A stretch of 64,000 nucleotides of DNA from Salvia splendens (taxonomy: Eukaryota > Streptophyta > Magnoliopsida > Lamiales > Lamiaceae). Location: the NCBI RefSeq assembly GCF_004379255.2, contig NC_056038.1, forward strand, positions 11,260,729 through 11,324,728, read 5' to 3'. The position numbers were made by a program, and so were the translations under genes. This document shows, one piece after another, positions 12,990 to 25,795 of this stretch; the first letter of the stretch is position 1, and every line of letters begins with the position of its first letter. A model generated the notes under the pieces. The model ran no database searches. It was not told where the DNA came from and saw nothing but the letters and a program-made list of their open reading frames with translations.

Positions 12990-14095
12990 CCCACTACACA
13001 CACTTCGCACATTTCACACATTTCACACGCTACACACGCTACATGCACTGCACACACTACACAAATTTCACACGCAACATGCACTGCACACACTACACAA
13101 ATTTCATACACTACACACATTACACACATTTCACACACTACACAAATTTCATACGTTACGTAAATTTCACACATTTCCCACACTACACACATTTCACACA
13201 CTACACAAATTTCACACACTACACACATTTCACATACTACACACTAAACAAATTTCAGACACTACAAACATTTCACACACCACATAAATTTCACACATTT
13301 CCCACATTACACACATTTCACACGCTAAACACATTTCACACTGCACACACTACACAAAATACACACGCTACATACACTATACACATACTACATACATTAC
13401 ACACAAAATACACACGACACAAATTTTACACAAAATACACACACTATTCATAAACCAAAATTTCAAATTTGGTTCAATTTAAACTTTTGAAAAATTCCAA
13501 TTTTTTTATTCAGATCGGAAAAAAATCTAAAACTGAAAAAAAAATCCAAAAATCGGATGCTTGAAATGTGTAAAGTGTGAAAGTGTGTGAAATTTGTGCA
13601 GCGTGTGTAGCGTGCAAAATGTGTATAGTACGAGAAATGTGTGAAATTTGTGTAATGTATGTAGTGTGTGAAATTTGTGTAGTGTGTGTAGTGTGTGAAA
13701 TGTGTGTAGTGTGTGAAATTTGTGTAGTCTGTGTAGTGTGTGAAATTTGTGTAGTTTGTGTAGTGTGTGAAATGTGTGTTTTGTGGGTGAAGTGTGTGAA
13801 ATGTGTGTAGTGTGTGAAATTTGTGTAATGTGTGAAATATGTGTAGTGCGGGAAATGTGTGAAATTTGTGTTGTGTGTGTAGTGTGTGAAATGTGTGTAG
13901 TGTGTGCGGTGTGTGTATTATGTGTACATAGTATGTGTAGTTTGTGTGAACTGTATGAGTGTGTATTTTGTGTATAGTGTGTATACAGTGTGTGCACAAA
14001 TTATTCAAATTCAATTTCTTATCAATTACTTCATTTCACGATTTGGAATTGAATTAGAAATCAATTTCTTACAATTCAATTTCAATTCCGTGTAC
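12830..14095. repeat. Inverted CA/GT-rich minisatellite, giant hairpin
   Basis: From about 12990 to 13450 the plus strand is a diverged tandem array of ACACATTTCACAC / CACTACACAAATTTCAC units. From about 13560 to 13990 the complement appears (GTGTGAAATTTGTGTAGTG). The two arms are separated by about 100 bp of AT-rich spacer and flanked by AATT-rich tracts that themselves look partly inverted (AATTTCAATT near 12838, TTCAATTTCAATTCC near 14075). Both arms read open in several frames as His-Tyr-Thr-rich or Val-Cys-rich repeats; these are by-products of the repeat, not genes. No target duplication was identified. Confidence 0.85.
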
Positions 14096-14319
14096 CAAAA
14101 CTGAGCATTTGGGAATTTAACGGAATTGGGGTATTGTAATAGTCAATTGATTTGTTGTCACTTGCAACTGAGTCCTTGCTACAATCAAAATTCGTTAATG
14201 ATTGATTTAACTTAGATTCATTTCTTATAAATTATGCACTAAGTTCTTTTCTTTATACAATTTGATATTAATCGAATAAAATTGTGTTATTTTTAATGTT
14301 AATGTGAAATTAATGCATG

Positions 14320-14441
14320 TAATGTCCAACTCAGTTGTTAAGACGCTTTTCTTCTATTCAATAAGTTAGAGGTTCGAGTCATCGTGATTCATAGGGTGTA
14401 TAGGAAACCATTATTGATACTCTTTAAAAAAAATAAAAAGG
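14320..14441 (+). mobile_element. tRNA-derived SINE-like element
   Basis: A pol III A-box-like stretch ACTCAGTTGTTAAGACG (14329-14345) is followed about 25 bp later by a good B box GGTTCGAGTCA (14371-14381). The sequence ends in an A-rich tail at 14424-14440. The order and spacing match plant tRNA-derived SINEs. No target duplication could be fixed, and it does not fold as a complete tRNA. Confidence 0.5.
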
Positions 14442-16608
14442 GATAATATAATTCTTCTTCCCAATTTTAACTGTATTTTGAAAAATGTCATCAACTTACA
14501 TTATACTTTCAAAGTAATAGATTTCTTAATCATTTCTTTGCGTCAGCCATATCTGGTCTGGGCGACGAAGTTGTTTTGGTCAATATCCTTATATGTTGTA
14601 GTTTCCATAACTGTGGTTGTGATAAGTCATCTGGCTCCACGTGAATCTGAGGTGATACATATGAATCTTTATATCTAAAATCTTTTACGTATTTCTTAGA
14701 GTTTTTGTATGTAATGTACCATCTTAGATCTGCTTGTTTCTGCAAATAAATTTAACTTGTGTTTAAAACTGAAATATTTGTGTGAAAAAAGTGTATGTGG
14801 TGGAATTCCATTGAATTTATACATTCATAGTGAGTTCCCTCTTGAAGATAATGTTGGCGAAGGGCATCATCCCTGGTCGACTCTCGAAAAAACGTTGTTG
14901 AAGGTCGGGTAAAGCAGAACAGAAATGCTGCCATGGAGAGGCTCTAGGGAGAGAAAGAGGGTAACTGATGCAACATTAATCCCTTGAATGGGGGATTGGC
15001 CTATAATGTTCAGTTAATTTAAATTATTTAATATTCATTTATATAATAATTTAGTTTTTAGGTTACTATAAATTCTTTTATTATTTCTGTGTGATATGTA
15101 GTCCATTTGGATAAATAATAGTAATAAATTTGTTTACTTAAATTATTTTCATTTTTAGGGAGTTTTTGGTGTACTAAGGTCTAAGGGGTTTCCAGATATT
15201 GGAATCTTAATATCTCAAAATTATTTTTTAGGTGATTAAAAATTTTCTTTTTCCGTAAAAGATTTACGATATTTTGATTAAACAAAAATTTCTACTGGGT
15301 GTATCATCAAATATCTTTATTATATTTAATATTTAATATTTAAGTATACAAATTTTATATATAGTTTTGTTTAATATATTGAATTTATATTTGTCTGTGT
15401 TGTTATTGTTAATGTAATTTTGATGTGTATCTTATTAGTTTAATAAATTTATTATTTTATACTCTATATTTTATAAATTTGCATGCATATGATGTCATAA
15501 TGGTAATAATCTAATTGCAAAGATTTTAAAAATATGAAATTATCAATGTGATAATCTCAGTATACTAATTATATGTGTGTAATATTATAGTGCAAGAAAT
15601 AACTAAATCAAACTATAATTTATACTTTCTCTATTTAACTAAGAGACAATTATTATATTCGATAAACTTATTTTATACTTTTTATGTGAATGTTGTTTTA
15701 TAATTCTGAACTTTCTATAATTGACGTACATATTTGAATTTAATTTCAAAATTATTATCAAACAATGGTAGGTGTTGTATTATTTGTCAATTTACTCAAT
15801 TTGTTACTATTTTTTTTGTACAATACTACTAAATTGGTGTATAGTAAACTTTTGGACACGGAGATCAAGAAATTGTGTTGAAAAATAAGAGACAAGAATA
15901 AATTAGGAAAAATAAAGATAGAGTAAAGTAAGCGATGAAATAAAATAAGAGTGATTTGATGTTTTGTTTTTTGTCAAAAAAAAAAACAACTCAACTTAGT
16001 TGGAATGAAGGAAGTATTATTTTTTCCAAAACAAATGCAGAAAATGAAACATCTCTATTAACATGGAACACGGTGAGTACTATTTAATTGAAATTTTAAA
16101 AAAATACCCTACATGGTGCAAAAGTCACATGTTTAGTACCTATAGTTATTTTTATCACAAGGTACCGAAAATGCTATAAAAAAAATCTGTGACTATTGGT
16201 GTTCAAAAATGAAAGAAAGACCAGGTATCATTTACGTAGTTCACTCTAATTATAAACCACCAACCATATATAATCAACTCCACTCATTTATGAATGATAA
16301 CATACTATTCTACTGAAAGTACATACAAAGCAAGCACCACATGCCAATGCCATTAATCAAACCAGTGAAACAAACAGAATAGAAATACATGGGGGAAACC
16401 CAAACTATAGACAAATTTATCTACGTAAAATCAGTCAGTAAAAGAGCAAGCACCAGCCTCTTCCATATCCATTCTCCCCATATTATTTGGAGTATCCTGA
16501 CCAGTAACTGCAACTCTTATGGTAGATCTATATACGAACCAATACTACTTCGACTTGGATCAACTGGTTTCAGTATCAAACTCAATGATGATGAATTCAC
16601 ACTAGTAA
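14442..16608. other. Intergenic, AT-rich, no gene recognised
   Basis: The stretch between the SINE-like element and the end of AUG5 is strongly AT-rich. Short open frames near 14530-14934 (minus) have no recognisable domain and no convincing partners. A degenerate Stowaway-like end (GGAATGAAGGAAGTATTA) near 16000 lacks a matching partner. Confidence 0.6.
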
Positions 16609-19600
16609 TCACTTGTCATAAAATGCAAGAAGCTGCTTCACATGATTCTGCCAAGCAGCAACATTTTCTCCATCTACAGCAATCCAATCCACCACAGTAG
16701 ATGCTGGTTGTTCCCACCATTCATCAAGCTAAAAAAAACATGTACAACATCATCAATAGGCCATGGGTCTCAAATAATCAAACCGTGGAGTTCACATTTT
16801 TCTGCTGTTGTCTAATTTGGGTCTGCCTACAAGGTAGTGGTGGTGGTGGTGGTGATCAATTTATTTGTCACAGGTTAGTACCAACACGAGATTGATACTA
16901 CTTGCCAATTGGTCCCAACCCTAGACAACTTGTGTCACAATAAATTGGGTAAGCCATTTAGCTGGTCACCAAACACCAAACAAGCAGAGGCAGTACATCA
17001 TGAAGGATATTGCACAGCACAGCAGATGTAGGAAGCACGTAAATTTTTTTAATAAGCATATATGCTTTTCTGCAGACGTTTCAGGAAGGTCGAAAAGCCA
17101 AAACTTATGAGTGTAGACGTATAAGGTGTTAATATAGCAAGCATTTATTTAGATGATATAAGGGCAAATCCTCCCCTAGCATATCTTGTTCATTTCAGTC
17201 AGACAGAAAGTGAAGTATATACTCCCTCCTTCTCATTCTAGACGGCAACATTCTTGAATGGCATGGGATTTTAGGTGGAGCTGTTAAGCGTATGAAAGTA
17301 AGGTAGTTGAATATTTTAATGCTGTAAACTTTTTTTACTAAATATGGAAATAGGACATCTTAGTTATGACAAATGAAAAAGGAAATGTTAACAGCTTGAA
17401 TGGAATGGAGGGAGTAATATTCACATTTGATCTTTGAAGATGAATGGTTTTAACAGGAGTTAACAGCATAGGGTTCTTATCTCTTATGAAAGTAAACCAA
17501 CAAAAGAGACTGCTTTTTTAAAAATTGTTTTGATACAACTCTGTGGTTCTCACTCCCACAAACCAACCCGTTAGTACTCCAAGACTACATTTGCAAACAA
17601 GATAGTTCTTGCAGGAGAGCATTTTAATGCAAAAGCTTTGACTGATGGGACACGCTGGTTATTATCTAGCAGAAAGTACTACCATGGAACAATTATATAT
17701 ACATTGGTACTGACAAAAGAATTATTCGTATCAGAAATCTGGAAGAGTACTCACCAACCCTCGGACATATTTGCAGTCCTCAAGACACTTTTGAGCATTT
17801 GAAACTGCGTTTGTTAGTTCAGGTAACCATTTTTCTGAAACAGTCTTCTCTTGCTCAGCTGCTACACTTAAGCAATAATTTGTTGTCCTACAAAACAGTT
17901 TTGATGAAATCAATAATTAAAACCATGCGCAATCTACATCCAAGGAGAAAACCAAATCAGAGCATCATGGTTTTTTACTGTTTATGTTCATAGGGATTCA
18001 GTATTGAGCCTTTTCTGAATATGAAGTAATCACCAATTCACAGTTATAAGATATTCCTTCCAACCGTAAAAAAAAATCCATAGTGGAAGGCACAGGTTTT
18101 AACAAAATGTTAGTTGTGTGACTGAAGTAAAGGTCCTACTTTCAATGTGTAGTGTGTATTGTGAGTCGTGTGGATCGTACTATTATAAATAAAAGGGGCA
18201 AAAAAATTTGCATGGACGGAAAAGGAAACTTTGGCAAATTTTCATGGACGGAGGGATTAACATTTACGATTATAAAAATAGAAACATAAAGCTTATTTTC
18301 TGATCCTAATGGATGTACCTATCATAATCTTGCTGTGCACGATGAGCATGATTAAACAAAGCATGGCCATTTTCTACTAGATTCCGCCGTACATGAACCA
18401 AATCAATTGCCTTTGCCAAATCCTCCAACACGCAAGCCTCAGAACCACGAAGCTTTAAACAGAACTCCATGGACTCCAGAATTGATGCCAAACCAGCATC
18501 TAGACCATCAAAGCCTGCACATAGATAAATTTGTCCAAATAAATCACGGTCTGGCTACAATAACACTGGCTGCATATATTAATTTAAGGGGATTCAAATG
18601 AGTTTTCTCAAATAATTTGTCACATTAATAATCATGAGTTTCCATATAGAGGTTATATGAATTTGCTCAAGTTGGAAATCTCAAAAGAAAATGCATTAAT
18701 TCATAAAGACCAAGTTTCAGGAGAACACCCACCAAAAGTGTTTCTAGAAAACAATGGAAAACATGGAAATACTGAACATTATGAAAAAGCTCACCAGCAG
18801 GATACTGTAGGGCAGCAGAAATGCGACATATGGAAGGAACTGCAGAAGGATCTCCGTTGCCAGCTCTAGCTGTCAGCACTGCTGCATGCCTCTCAGCGGT
18901 AGCGACTGCTTCAGGTCCTGTGGAGGCATTTGCACCCATTGACTCCAAGAGTGCCTGAACGGGAAAGAAAATGCACATAAAAGATCTCCATGGTATAACT
19001 GATATAAGATAGGAACAGTGTTGTTAGGGTCGCGGGTCGGTCCGGGGCGATGAGGCTGGACCCCGGGTCGCGGGGCGATGGGGCGCCGGGGCGAGGGACC
19101 CACGAATCGGGGCGCAAAATTATTTATTATTTATATATTAGTAATACTAATGATTAAAGATAATTCACTATAATATAAATACTTATATTTACATAGGAAA
19201 AAAATATTTTTAAAGTTCAATTTTGACATTGGTAGAAAAGAATTATTGGAGGAATTATAATCAATTTACTTATTATAATATTTAATTAATGGATTTTAAA
19301 ATAGAGTCATTTTGGAAAAAGATGAAAGATTGGAAGAAATAATAAATTATTATTTTATTTATCTTCATTTAAATAAACATAATTATTATTTTAAATCTCT
19401 TCATTTAATCATAAAACATATTATCAAATAAACATGTTCTAAAGATTACTAAATTAGCTTTATATAAACCTAATATTAAATTATAAATATAAGAAATTAA
19501 TAAAATATGTTACTTATACAAATAATAACAATAGAAATAACACTAATTGATGGAGTACAATAAGTCAAAAAGCAATTTCATTTCCCAATGTAAACTCTCT

Positions 19601-22600
19601 CTCTCTATCATGTCTTCGTCTCCATCTCCATCTCCCCTCCCTCTTCTTTTTTCTGTGTAAAACAAAAAATCTGCAGGGCGGACGGCAACAGGTAAGCCCC
19701 CGCCGCTAGTTCCGTCTCTCGCTCCAGTCGCCCCGACCGCCCAGAGCGCGCCCCGACGGCGCCACACGTATCTCGCTCGGTTCACCCATGTTGGGGCGAA
19801 GCCGGCCTCGATCATGGCGACCCGCGCCCCGAGCGCGCCCCGGGCGCGTTTTTGACAACACTGGATAGGAAGCCCTAACTTAACCCAAAACCATGGTCAA
19901 AGGTAAAGGGTTGACTCCCTATTATATGCTATTCCACACTTTCATGTGAAACCGATGTGGGATCGTATCAATCCATCCCTCTTTTAAACCGGACGTCCAC
20001 GGACGGCACACGCCGGGTGGCAAACCCAAAGCCACGGGCCCACCATCCCCTTTGCTGCCCTTTTCCTTCGGGCCCACATTTTTTCGGTGGCACCCCTTTG
20101 GTCACACCTACGGGTAGCCCCTTTCCGTAGGACATCCGGATCCACGTTCACCGCACCAAATTGATAAGCATATAAGATAGGAAGCCCTAACTTAACCCAA
20201 AATCATGGTCAAAGGTAAAGGGTTGACTCCCTATTATATGCTATTCCACACTTTCGTGTGAAACCGATGTGGGATCGTATCAGATCTTCAGTTAAAAGTG
20301 AGCTGATTGGCAATCTGTGTCCTCCCAGGTCCCCATGTCTGATCAAACTAGAGTACAAAGGGAACACAACATAGCTTGAAAGTCAAGACCATTGTGTGTT
20401 GTTATGAACTTATGATGGATCGCAAGCATGAAAATTGAGTTACAGAGAAGCAGCAAGTTTCAAGATTAAGTTATATAGTAAACTCTAAAATGCTCCATCC
20501 AAGCAATCAAAACCTGAGGTGTTGATGGAAGCATGTAGAGGCTATTGTCAGGTGTCCGATAGAAGGCTTGAACTTCCTTATCAATGAGGTCTTTTGAGCT
20601 GTTTGATAAGTCCATGACAATATTACAGGCAGGAATTACAGTGCTTGATGCATATTCCCTTGCAGCTAGCGGCTGTTGACTCCAGAATGAAGCAGCGTCC
20701 TACGATGACAGGACAAATAATTAGTGTTTTGCCATAGAACTACAGAAAATCATGTATATCCGAGATTCTTAACAGCCGAACCATTTAGGAACCCAAGAAC
20801 AAAATCTTTTCAGTTCCATAAATGAATGTAACACAACCATAGATGTTATCATCCTACACCATGCCTTTCATGAATGATAAATTTCAAACATTTAAGTATT
20901 ATGATCATTAGATTCATCCCACAATAAAGCTTTACAATCAGTTAGTTCTATCTATAACACAAAAAGTAGATCAATTTTTCATAAGATTTTTACTAAAATT
21001 TCACCACATCATGTATAAGCATGCTGTATATCTGCAGACACATTTTTAATCAACTTCAAAAGACAAGATTGATTTATTAAATAAGGTAGGGGGATACAAC
21101 TCTACTTGTATCATTAAATGTTTCCCCCTTCACACATCATAATAATGGCTAGCAAAGTGTCCATACTACAGTTATCCAGATAGCCAATATAGGGAATGAT
21201 ACGTGTGCATAAGCGTGTCTGCGTACTTAAAAGAGAGATCTTACCATGTTTGCCTTAAGTAATGCTTTGTAGATCACTTCCAACTCAGATCTGCGAGCAT
21301 CGAACTCTTCAATCTTCTTCCACTTTTTTCTTAAAGAATTCTCAGCTTCCTTCCTCTCAGCACATAATTTATCCAAACGATGTACTTCTGACATCAATGT
21401 GTTCAAACTAGCACGAAATCCAGCAGCTTCCCGTTCCTTGGCCCAAACCTCTAACTAAGGCAGAAAACAAGGCATAGTAAGAAAGACATTGCAAACCATT
21501 GTATTTTAAGTTTAGGGGGTGAAAATTCACATAAACAAGGGCATAAAAATGCTGTTTAAACAAGTTAGACAATAAAACTTAATACGGCATACTGCAGACA
21601 AGGCTGAGAAAATGAGCAGTTTGATTAACTGAGCCAAACAACAAAGGCTGGGAACTATTCTTTTTCAATCTAGGAGAGCAAAGCCAAAAAGCATTAGGTG
21701 TGCCTAGGTGGCCTATGGGGATTCAATGCATTCATAGCATATCTTTTTGTATCTTTTACCCCTTTCTGAACATACCATCAACATGACGTTGTTTTGGTCT
21801 TTTATTAATCTTAAGAATATCTCCCTAGCTATTTTTAGTTTACAGCAAAACTCATCTTAGTGCTTTAAATATCTAGTTCTATTGGTCATTTGACTTTGAT
21901 TCAACCTGAATATGAAATAAATGCATGTTGGCAAAAAATTATGGCAAGATACGTATATATTTCTGCAACGAGATGTGAAAAACATTTAATAAAAATTATT
22001 ACAATGCATTAAAATAAAAATGTAAACCACAAAACTACTATTCCAAGGCTTTACATTGACCTGTGTACTTAATCCCAGCTCTAGGCCCAGTTTTCCACCT
22101 ACCCATGCACCTTCTAGAGCACCATTTTTAATTTTAACTCACCGTGGCATAATTGGATAAGATTTAGTAAAAGAATATATCACCTCAAGTTGCCTAAGGC
22201 TGCTCATATTTTGAGACGTTCCTGCAGTGATGCTCAGGTTAGAGGAAACTGCATCACTACTTCCATGGAGACGTTTCAAAAGTAACTGACTCATGTTTCT
22301 AGCTTCTGCGGCCTTGTTGAGTGCTTCTTCAGTCACCAAAAATTGTTGCACATGCGCTTTCTGTAAGAAATGTATTTAGGCATAAACAAAGAAAAAAAGA
22401 GAACTTATGATAATTGACAGATGAATGTAAGTGCATAAGACTTAATAATTACATTATGAAAATTGAAAATAAACATTTGAGGAAACCGACATCTGCAGAG
22501 CTAAAAGTACAGAATAAAGGGAAGCTCCAATGAAATACATGTCATTTGATTTCTTGGGCCTCAAAAGTAATCAACAAAAACATGATCCATGATTAAAAAA

Positions 22601-24645
22601 TTGAAGAAACTACTCCTGGATAATGTGAATTGAAAAGAGGTGCAACAAAGCTGCACTAGAATGAAATACCTGTCTCTCCAGGAGTTGATTTTCTGTCCCT
22701 CTTGAAGGAGCATCACCCCCGAGTTTCCCATTACTATAAAGATGATGCTGTAGTGGAGAGCCTATATCAGTAGAAGAAGCCTCAACTATTGTGTCATTCT
22801 CGTACTTGTACCTTCATAATAGAGAATCATACATTTTTGGAAAAATGACAAGAAAAACATAGAATAGAAAAACTGGTGATACTACACAGTGCATACAAGT
22901 GAATTACATGCAATAAATAAACAGAGTCAAAAGACAGTACCAATATGGAGTACTCCCTCCGTCCCATAATAGATGTCACATTTTCCTTTTTAGTTTGTCC
23001 CACAAAAGATGTCACATTTCCTTTAGGAAAAAGTTCTGTCTCACATTAATATATTATTTTCTCTTTCCACTCAACACATAAAACATCTCCTAAAATCCCG
23101 TGCCATTCCCCAAGTGTGCCATCTATTATGGGACGGAGGGAGTACTAAATTAGGAAAGAGGTAGTTATGGCATTTGAAAGAAGTAGAAAGATAATTATTA
23201 TCTGCAGGGATCAAGAAACACCGAATTCTTAATATGTTGCTACAAAAATAACAAGAATGCTCCACAGAATGACATACATGAGTTGCTGGACATATGCAAA
23301 ATGTTTACAACTAAATAAAAGTACTAATAATGTTATCTCCAATATAACTAAATTACTAAAAAGCCATCACAATTGTTATTACTATGCAGATGCTGAATCA
23401 ATCTGATCGTGCTGTTTTCCTTATATTACGCAACAGTTTTAGTCATATGGAGATAAATACTTGCTCCGTGAAACATTTTTTGATATCAAAGAAATAGAGC
23501 AAATATAAGTATAAAAAACAGAAATACTGCAGGATGGGTTCATATTCATCACAATACCTTAATGCTTCAGCATCAGCTCTTATATCAATCTTGTTTATTT
23601 CCTTTGTGATTTGAGTTTTCAACCATTGGGTATATGAAGTGATAGCTAGCAGTAACTGAGGAGGGCTTTTCAGACATTCAGCAAGCATATCTTTGATTTC
23701 AGTAGGTAAACCAAAATCAAAATCGATGCCTAATTTTGCAGCTTCTGATTGTGGATTAACATGAATTCCATTCCCTTCATAAGCAGGAAACGAGCTACGA
23801 ATTTTTTCAGCCATCTGCGTAGCAAGAGATTCACAAAGTTTCCGGATATTTTTCTCTCTCGCTGTTTCTATAAGAATTACATCATCTACCGATTTGCCGC
23901 CTTTGACATTTGAATAGAGTTCCTGGTCACTATTTGCAGGGAAGATGGTTACTGTTTCATTAGAGTGGGCACTTGATCTCTGGGCATCTCTAGCTTGGTT
24001 CACATAGCACCTGAGACGTTTATGATACTCGGCGAATATTTTTGTTGCTTCATCACTCTGTTGATCATAAGCCTCCAACATCACCTGTTTGTGCCTACAA
24101 TCAGAGAATCAGATAGGCAATCTAGTTATAAGATCAAAGCATATTATGGATAGCTACTTAGCCACAACAGGATTAAACCTGTAACTCGACCGCCCGTCAA
24201 GCATCCGTTTGCGCTCAGCCTCTTCCCTCGACACCTCAATCATCCTGGCCTTCAGCTCCTTGCGCTGCCTCCTCACAATCTGCCTCAACCTCTCCACTTC
24301 CTTCTCCGCCAACTCTCTCTCCTGCAATGCCATCTCTCTACTACTGCTCTCCCCTTTCCCAACACCTAATTTCTCCCTCCTCCGCCCCTTATCACCATCA
24401 TCCGCGCCATGGGCGAGGATATTCCTCCTAATATTCTCCACCGTCTTCTCCGACTTCACCCTTTTTAGTAAGAAATTCCACACGGGGATCATATTCCCGC
24501 GGCATATCTTGCGAAGCGAATCCACCGCGGGCACCGCCGCTTTGGCGGAAGAAGCGTACGGGCCGAGAGGCCTGTACCCCATCTCCTTCTGGAGCCATTC
24601 CAGGATAGCATCGGGCTGCGCCGCTGATCCCGACGAGCTCTGCAT
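16609..24645 (-). CDS. AUG5: Augmin complex subunit 5
   Basis: Subunit of the plant augmin complex, which recruits gamma-tubulin to existing microtubules in spindle, phragmoplast and cortical arrays (known for the family). Ten coding exons on the minus strand: 24645-24179, 24094-23558, 22811-22670, 22360-22184, 21448-21245, 20699-20514, 18954-18795, 18514-18319, 17887-17755, 16728-16609. All introns are GT-AG and the total of 2322 nt stays in frame to a TGA, giving 773 residues, close to the Arabidopsis length. The N terminus contains [12 protein letters not shown] and [20 protein letters not shown], hallmarks of AUG5. Residues about 100-160 and 440-510 are charged and probably coiled coil. 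The C terminus ends LLAFYDK. Two Stowaway MITEs and a TRIM with a nested hAT lie in introns; the exons are intact. A hAT-like MITE ends about 300 bp upstream of the start. Confidence 0.96.
17222..17414. mobile_element. Stowaway MITE in AUG5 intron 9
   Basis: Ends CTCCCTCCTTCTCATTC and GAATGGAATGGAGGGAG, with TA on both sides (17220-17221 and 17415-17416). About 193 bp and non-coding. Confidence 0.75.
18991..20282 (-). mobile_element. TRIM (small LTR retrotransposon) in AUG5 intron 6, interrupted by a hAT MITE
   Basis: Two direct repeats of about 105-120 bp share ATAAGATAGGAAGCCCTAAC through GTGGGATCGTATCA: one near 18991-19970, split by the hAT insertion, the other at 20162-20282. On the minus strand the repeats begin TGATACGATCCCACATCGG and end TTATCA, the TG..CA of LTRs. 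A purine run (AAAAGAGGGATGGAT) directly precedes the leftmost, 3' LTR on that strand. The internal part is only about 190 bp and has no coding capacity. The left LTR edge is uncertain by about 10 bp because the copies differ by a small indel there. No clean 5-bp target duplication was found. Confidence 0.72.
19008..19871. mobile_element. hAT-type MITE nested in the TRIM LTR
   Basis: Element 19016-19863 (848 bp) has terminal inverted repeats CAGTGTTGT and ACAACACTG. It is flanked by the perfect 8-bp duplication GATAGGAA (19008-19015 and 19864-19871). The ends are GC-rich (GGGTCGCGGG, GCGCCCCGGGCGCG) and the core is very AT-rich. The duplicated GATAGGAA is part of the TRIM LTR, so this insertion is younger than the TRIM. 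No transposase is present. Confidence 0.92.
22953..23142. mobile_element. Stowaway MITE in AUG5 intron 2
   Basis: Well-preserved ends CTCCCTCCGTCCCATAATAG and CTATTATGGGACGGAGGGAG, with TA duplicated on both sides (22951-22952 and 23143-23144). 190 bp. The long matching ends suggest a fairly recent copy. Confidence 0.9.
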
Positions 24646-24953
24646 TGCTTCCGTTAATAACCTAGGGTTTTGGCAGTGGAGCGCGGTGGATCTTCATCCA
24701 ATTGAACTTTGCGCAGCCCTAATATAACAGTGAGCTAACTTTTAAGTATACGGATCCTTTGTAAATTGATTCAATTGCATAATTGATGGCAGTGTCCAAC
24801 GGTGTCGGAGAAGATTAATTCAAACACGAATTTTCGCCAAGAATCTGTGAAGTAGACTGGATTTGATAAAACTGTATTGCAGACTGCAGAGTGTGGGATA
24901 AGGAAAGAGTTGAGCAATTTTTGAAAGCAAAATAAACCCGCCCGATTATGCAG

Positions 24954-25772
24954 AGGGGTGTCGAAATGGGTACCCACACCCGATTTCGGCCCCAAGGGGT
25001 AGTCCCGATACCCATCCCGCACTGTGTTGGGTATTACCCGATACCCGAGTCGGATATCCCGCACCTGACGCCGCGGGTACCCGACCCGACCATTTTTTTT
25101 TGTTTTTTTTTCAATGTTATTATTGTTGTTATTTGTATATTTTACTCCATAATATACTGCCATAATATGCTCAAAGATGTTTCGAAACTAATTACTGTAA
25201 TAATATGCTCAATTGTTGATAATCATCTGTAAATATCCTTGGTTTAGATGAATTCATCTTAAAACAAATAAAAAATCCAAATTCCAAAGATGAATAATGA
25301 GTGTTCAATCATTCTTATATACATATACACACTATCTAAAGTCTAAACCTTGTTATGTAATATACATAATATATGTATATGTTAGTATGTTACTGAATAT
25401 ATAATACTTATGTAAATGAAGATTATGAAAATTATGTTAGTATGTCTCTGTATATGTGTATGTGTTATTGTAATTAGAAGATTATAAAAGTTAAACAAAC
25501 TTAACTCTGATAAAAAAGGATAAAAGAAAAAAAATAGTGTTGTGAGCGCATATTTAAAATTTTAAATGATGATAAATAAAATTCTAATATAATTATAAAC
25601 AATCGGGTAATTGTCGGGACTAACGGGTATACCTGATACCCACAAATCCCAAAATCTGAATACCCGATCCCGACCCGTTACCCGTTTCCGTCGGGTAGCG
25701 GGTATCCGATACCCGCCGGGTATCGAGTCGGGTAGAAATTACCCGATACCTGCTATCCGTTTCGACACCCCT
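24954..25772. mobile_element. hAT-like MITE upstream of AUG5
   Basis: Imperfect terminal inverted repeats AGGGGTGTCGAAATGGGTA and TATCCGTTTCGACACCCCT bound about 819 bp. The subterminal 100-150 bp are rich in GGGTA/TACCCG on both sides and the core is AT-rich, the same layout as the other hAT-like MITEs here. No exact 8-bp target duplication was found. It starts about 300 bp upstream of the AUG5 start codon. Confidence 0.65.
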
Positions 25773-25795
25773 ACTCCATATCATGTGAAAGTTAA

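Noticed and set aside
12935..13453. Long open frames rich in His-Tyr-Thr on plus and Val-Cys on minus across the CA/GT repeat
   Set aside because: They follow the repeat unit in every frame and exist on both strands; there is no unique sequence, start context or domain.
14320..14400. tRNA gene suggested by the B-box sequence GGTTCGAGTC
   Set aside because: The acceptor and anticodon arms do not pair, and an A-rich tail follows, so a SINE fits better.
14530..14934. Two adjacent minus-strand frames of 60-71 codons
   Set aside because: No recognisable domain; a possible splice between them could not be supported and the region is AT-rich intergenic sequence.
24209..24727. 172-codon plus-strand frame opposite AUG5 exon 1
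   Set aside because: It is the antisense shadow of a well-supported AUG5 exon.
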